From: Singulisphaera sp. GP187
GTDB lineage: Bacteria > Planctomycetota > Phycisphaerae > Phycisphaerales > SM1A02
DNA: 9,527 nt
Assembly (NCBI GenBank): GCA_945896765.1
Contig: CAMDEL010000046.1
Coordinates: 1-9,527, forward strand
Direction: 5' to 3'
Under the pieces are notes generated by a model, which was given only the letters and a program-made list of their open reading frames with translations, searched no databases and was not told the DNA's origin. The position numbers and the translations under genes were made by a program. Below, piece by piece: positions 7,667 through 9,527 of this stretch (the stretch's first letter is position 1; each line of letters opens with the position of its first letter).

Positions 7667-7683
7667 TCGTAAAGCCGGCGATC

Positions 7684-7983
7684 ATGATTAAGCACTCTCA
7701 AACCTCATGGATTCACCTTCCGCTCTGTGCCTCATGCGGACGTCGTGGCGAAGAATTAGCAACCATCAAACGCTGCCCAGATTGCGATTGCGATTTCTCG
7801 CTGCGCATTCCTCGGTCGTATGCACAAATGGAGGGACTCGATTCCGCACATGAAGTCGCTTTGGTTTCCAACTTTGTCAAAGTCAATCGTCGATGGTCTA
7901 TGGAACAACGATTGCTTGTTGGTTTTCTGACCATCTTGGCTGCAGTTGGTCTTGCAGGCATGGTTGCCACGTTTCTGTCATGA
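7684..7983 (+). CDS. small zinc-ribbon protein with one C-terminal membrane helix
   Basis: A 99-aa protein of unknown function. The N-terminal part carries two CxxC knuckles, CASC (Cys15, Cys18) and CPDC (Cys31, Cys34), 12 residues apart, with an additional Cys36: a zinc-ribbon pattern. A polar linker (about 40-75) leads to a single hydrophobic helix (about 77-98) that ends at the C-terminus, so the ribbon probably faces the cytoplasm. I chose the ATG at 7684 because the frame upstream runs into the divergent M20 gene and because the candidate promoter would start transcription near 7673; an ATG at 7645 is the alternative. The stop is 10 nt before the next gene, so the two are probably one operon. 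Possible roles include metal-dependent scaffolding or assembly of the 467-aa protein; that is a guess. Confidence 0.75.
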   Translation: MIKHSQTSWIHLPLCASCGRRGEELATIKRCPDCDCDFSLRIPRSYAQMEGLDSAHEVALVSNFVKVNRRWSMEQRLLVGFLTILAAVGLAGMVATFLS

Positions 7984-7993
7984 TTCGCAGTAG

Positions 7994-9397
7994 ATGACTT
8001 CTCGAATGCCAACAAATTCTTCCCTGCCTCCTATGCAGCAACTCCAGAGCAGAGTTGACTCCATTGATTGGCCAAGCATTCTGCCGTTTCTCAAGATTTT
8101 CGGCGCAGTTTCCACGGGGCTTCGACCAACTCGCATTGCACTCACATTCGTTTTGCTGCTCACGGTCGTTGCTGCAGGCAGGGTGTGGGATGGATTTGCT
8201 CCGCCATCATCTTCGCCAGAAGGACTTTTCGCTGGCCCGATTCGCGAAAAGCAAATCAGTGATGCGCAAGAATCAGTTCGTGCAGTCGTCATTCCTGCAC
8301 TTCTTCAAGAGCAGCGTGCGAATGCGCAAACCGCATCACTCGATGAACTTGAAATTCTGTTGGCGGATGCAATTCGCGTCAACACCACAAATCCAATCGA
8401 GCCTTCTCGATATTCGTCTCTTGTGCGCATGATCGATGCCGCAAGACCCCGATCATCTTTCGAATCTTTGAATGAAGCAGTTCAAACATCTTTCTATGCG
8501 TTGATCGCAAGCGTTGCTCGTGCGGATCTCCCTATGGCGATCAGTGCCGGTAAGGCACTTTGCGTCGGCGTCCCCGTGGCATCATGGGCTTCTGCGCCTT
8601 GTTTTACAGTGTTTTTCGTTGTCGTTTGCATTCTGGCATTTGGGTGGGGGAGTGGAGTGCTCTGTCGAATGAGCGCAGGGGATATGTCGATGCGCGGCTG
8701 GTCATTCAATCAAGCAAGTGATTTCATTCGGCCAAGAATTTCCACGCTCATCTTCGCGCCGATGTTCGCTGTGATACTTGGATTCGTCTTATGGATTCCC
8801 GCTTGGTTGATTGGTCTTCTTGGAAATGTTCCATTCTTGGATATTGTCGGCGGAGCGCTCTTTGGTATCGCGCTCATCTCCGCTGCGCTTTCCGCAATCG
8901 TCATTGTCGTGCTGCTCATTGGTCTGCCACTGATTGCGCCAGCGGTCGCATGCGACGGTTGCGATGCTGTCGAGAGCATTCAACGAACTGGCGCATACAT
9001 CTTCGCACGACCTCTGCACCTGCTCTGGTATGGATTCATTTCACTTGTTGTCATTGCACTTGGAACGCTCGTTGCCGATTTCGCAGCGACCATCATGTGG
9101 TCATTCGCCATCGGAGCGTACGGATCAGCAAGTGGAGAAACTGCACTCTCTGCAGTTGGAAATCTTCGTTTCCTAGAGCCATATCAATCAGCGCCACCAG
9201 CACTGCTTGGATTCACTCAGTCCATTACCGCATCGTTGATTGATATGTGGAGGACGATTCTCTGTCTCTTGATCGGTTCGTGCGCACTTTCAATCGGCTT
9301 CTCCTGCGCAACGCGCTCCTATCTCTTGGTTCGATTGAAAAGCGACGGTCAGGATGTCTGCGATCTGTGGGAAGACCAAGCTGGGTCGAAGGCTTAA
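7994..9397 (+). CDS. polytopic membrane protein of unknown function (planctomycete-type)
   Basis: A 467-aa integral membrane protein I cannot assign a function. Residues 1-45 are polar to amphipathic, helix 1 is at about 48-65, and a mostly helical soluble region (66-200) follows. Further hydrophobic stretches lie at about 202-224, 251-275, 281-315 (long enough for two passes), 345-370 and 418-438. The basic stretch 225-250 (RMSAGDMSMRGW, IRPR) suggests a cytoplasmic loop. The segment CDAVESIQRTGAYIFARPLHLLWYG (in pieces, 323-347) and the C-terminal RSYLLVRLKSDGQDVCDLWED resemble a recurrent pattern I associate with planctomycete hypothetical membrane proteins, where a 'D-A-x-S-R-x-x-Y-x-F-x-R-P' element precedes a helix. 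No catalytic motif is evident. It is co-oriented with and 10 nt behind the zinc-ribbon gene. ATGs at 8006 and 8033 are alternative starts; no Shine-Dalgarno precedes any of them. Confidence 0.8.
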   Translation: MTSRMPTNSSLPPMQQLQSRVDSIDWPSILPFLKIFGAVSTGLRPTRIALTFVLLLTVVAAGRVWDGFAPPSSSPEGLFAGPIREKQISDAQESVRAVVIPALLQEQRANAQTASLDELEILLADAIRVNTTNPIEPSRYSSLVRMIDAARPRSSFESLNEAVQTSFYALIASVARADLPMAISAGKALCVGVPVASWASAPCFTVFFVVVCILAFGWGSGVLCRMSAGDMSMRGWSFNQASDFIRPRISTLIFAPMFAVILGFVLWIPAWLIGLLGNVPFLDIVGGALFGIALISAALSAIVIVVLLIGLPLIAPAVACDGCDAVESIQRTGAYIFARPLHLLWYGFISLVVIALGTLVADFAATIMWSFAIGAYGSASGETALSAVGNLRFLEPYQSAPPALLGFTQSITASLIDMWRTILCLLIGSCALSIGFSCATRSYLLVRLKSDGQDVCDLWEDQAGSKA

Positions 9398-9407
9398 GAA
9401 CCCAGAT

Positions 9408-9527
9408 TCAGCTCAACCCACCCTTCAGATTCTTGTCATTTCCGCCGAATTTCGAGAGCAATTTACGCATCGACGGATCTGCCTCGCGAGGTTGAACCGC
9501 TTCGCCCCGATCCCGACCTCCGCTTCG
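9408..9527 (-). CDS. C-terminal fragment of an unidentified gene entering from the right
   Basis: An open frame on the minus strand runs from the window edge to a TGA at 9410-9408, 39 residues before the stop. The visible tail is basic and Gly-rich, ending MRKLLSKFGGNDKNLKGGLS after a polar Arg/Glu/Pro stretch. This looks like a disordered extension and carries no diagnostic motif. It would converge with the 467-aa gene across only 10 nt (9398-9407). The call rests on the open frame and the tight convergent packing seen elsewhere in the window, so it is tentative. Confidence 0.4.
   Translation of the reverse strand, partial: RSGGRDRGEAVQPREADPSMRKLLSKFGGNDKNLKGGLS

Noticed and set aside
7558..7683. 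Upstream extension of the zinc-ribbon gene by 42 codons
   Set aside because: It would overlap the divergent M20 gene and begin upstream of the promoter; the extra residues show no conserved character, so I start at 7684.
9391..9441. Repeat CAGATTC twice, with AAGAA and TTCTT flanks, near the end of the 467-aa gene
   Set aside because: The CAGATTC copies are direct, not inverted, and the AAGAA/TTCTT pairing has only 5 bp with a loop of about 30 nt, so it is not a credible terminator.

Overview
The window is an ordinary-looking bacterial chromosome segment that is almost completely coding. I read seven complete or nearly complete genes plus a fragment at the right edge. Base composition is close to balanced and codon use looks uniform. 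I see no rRNA, tRNA, CRISPR array, insertion sequence, integrase or phage gene. The organism is most likely a member of the Planctomycetota, perhaps Phycisphaerae-like. This is inferred from the style of two large lineage-type membrane proteins (843 and 467 aa) and the near absence of Shine-Dalgarno sequences, not from a marker gene.

Layout, left to right. (1) 1-1064, minus: most of seryl-tRNA synthetase (serS), with its C-terminus beyond the left edge. (2) An 81-nt divergent gap, then 1146-1793, plus: a YjdF/DUF2238-type inner-membrane protein. (3) 7598-1813, minus: a compact four-gene unit read leftward. It contains an M20 metallopeptidase, an 843-aa exported and membrane-anchored protein of unknown function (GTG start), an ABC-2-type ATPase, and NAD kinase (nadK). 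Gaps are 12, 9 and 32 nt, so co-transcription is likely. nadK converges on yjdF across 19 nt. (4) An 85-nt divergent control region (7599-7683) with back-to-back promoter-like elements. (5) 7684-9397, plus: a two-gene unit made of a 99-aa zinc-ribbon/one-helix protein and a 467-aa polytopic membrane protein. (6) 9408-9527, minus: the last 39 codons of an unidentified convergent gene.

serS and nadK are housekeeping genes. The M20 enzyme is a generic peptidase or deacylase. The least explained parts are two membrane modules. In the first, an ABC ATPase sits directly behind an 843-aa protein laid out as exported domain, two-helix hairpin, exported domain (loosely GldG-like), with no permease anywhere in the transcription unit. 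In the second, a tiny zinc-ribbon membrane protein is paired with a multi-helix protein of unknown function. Neither is proven to be a new system, but both deserve comparative genomics.
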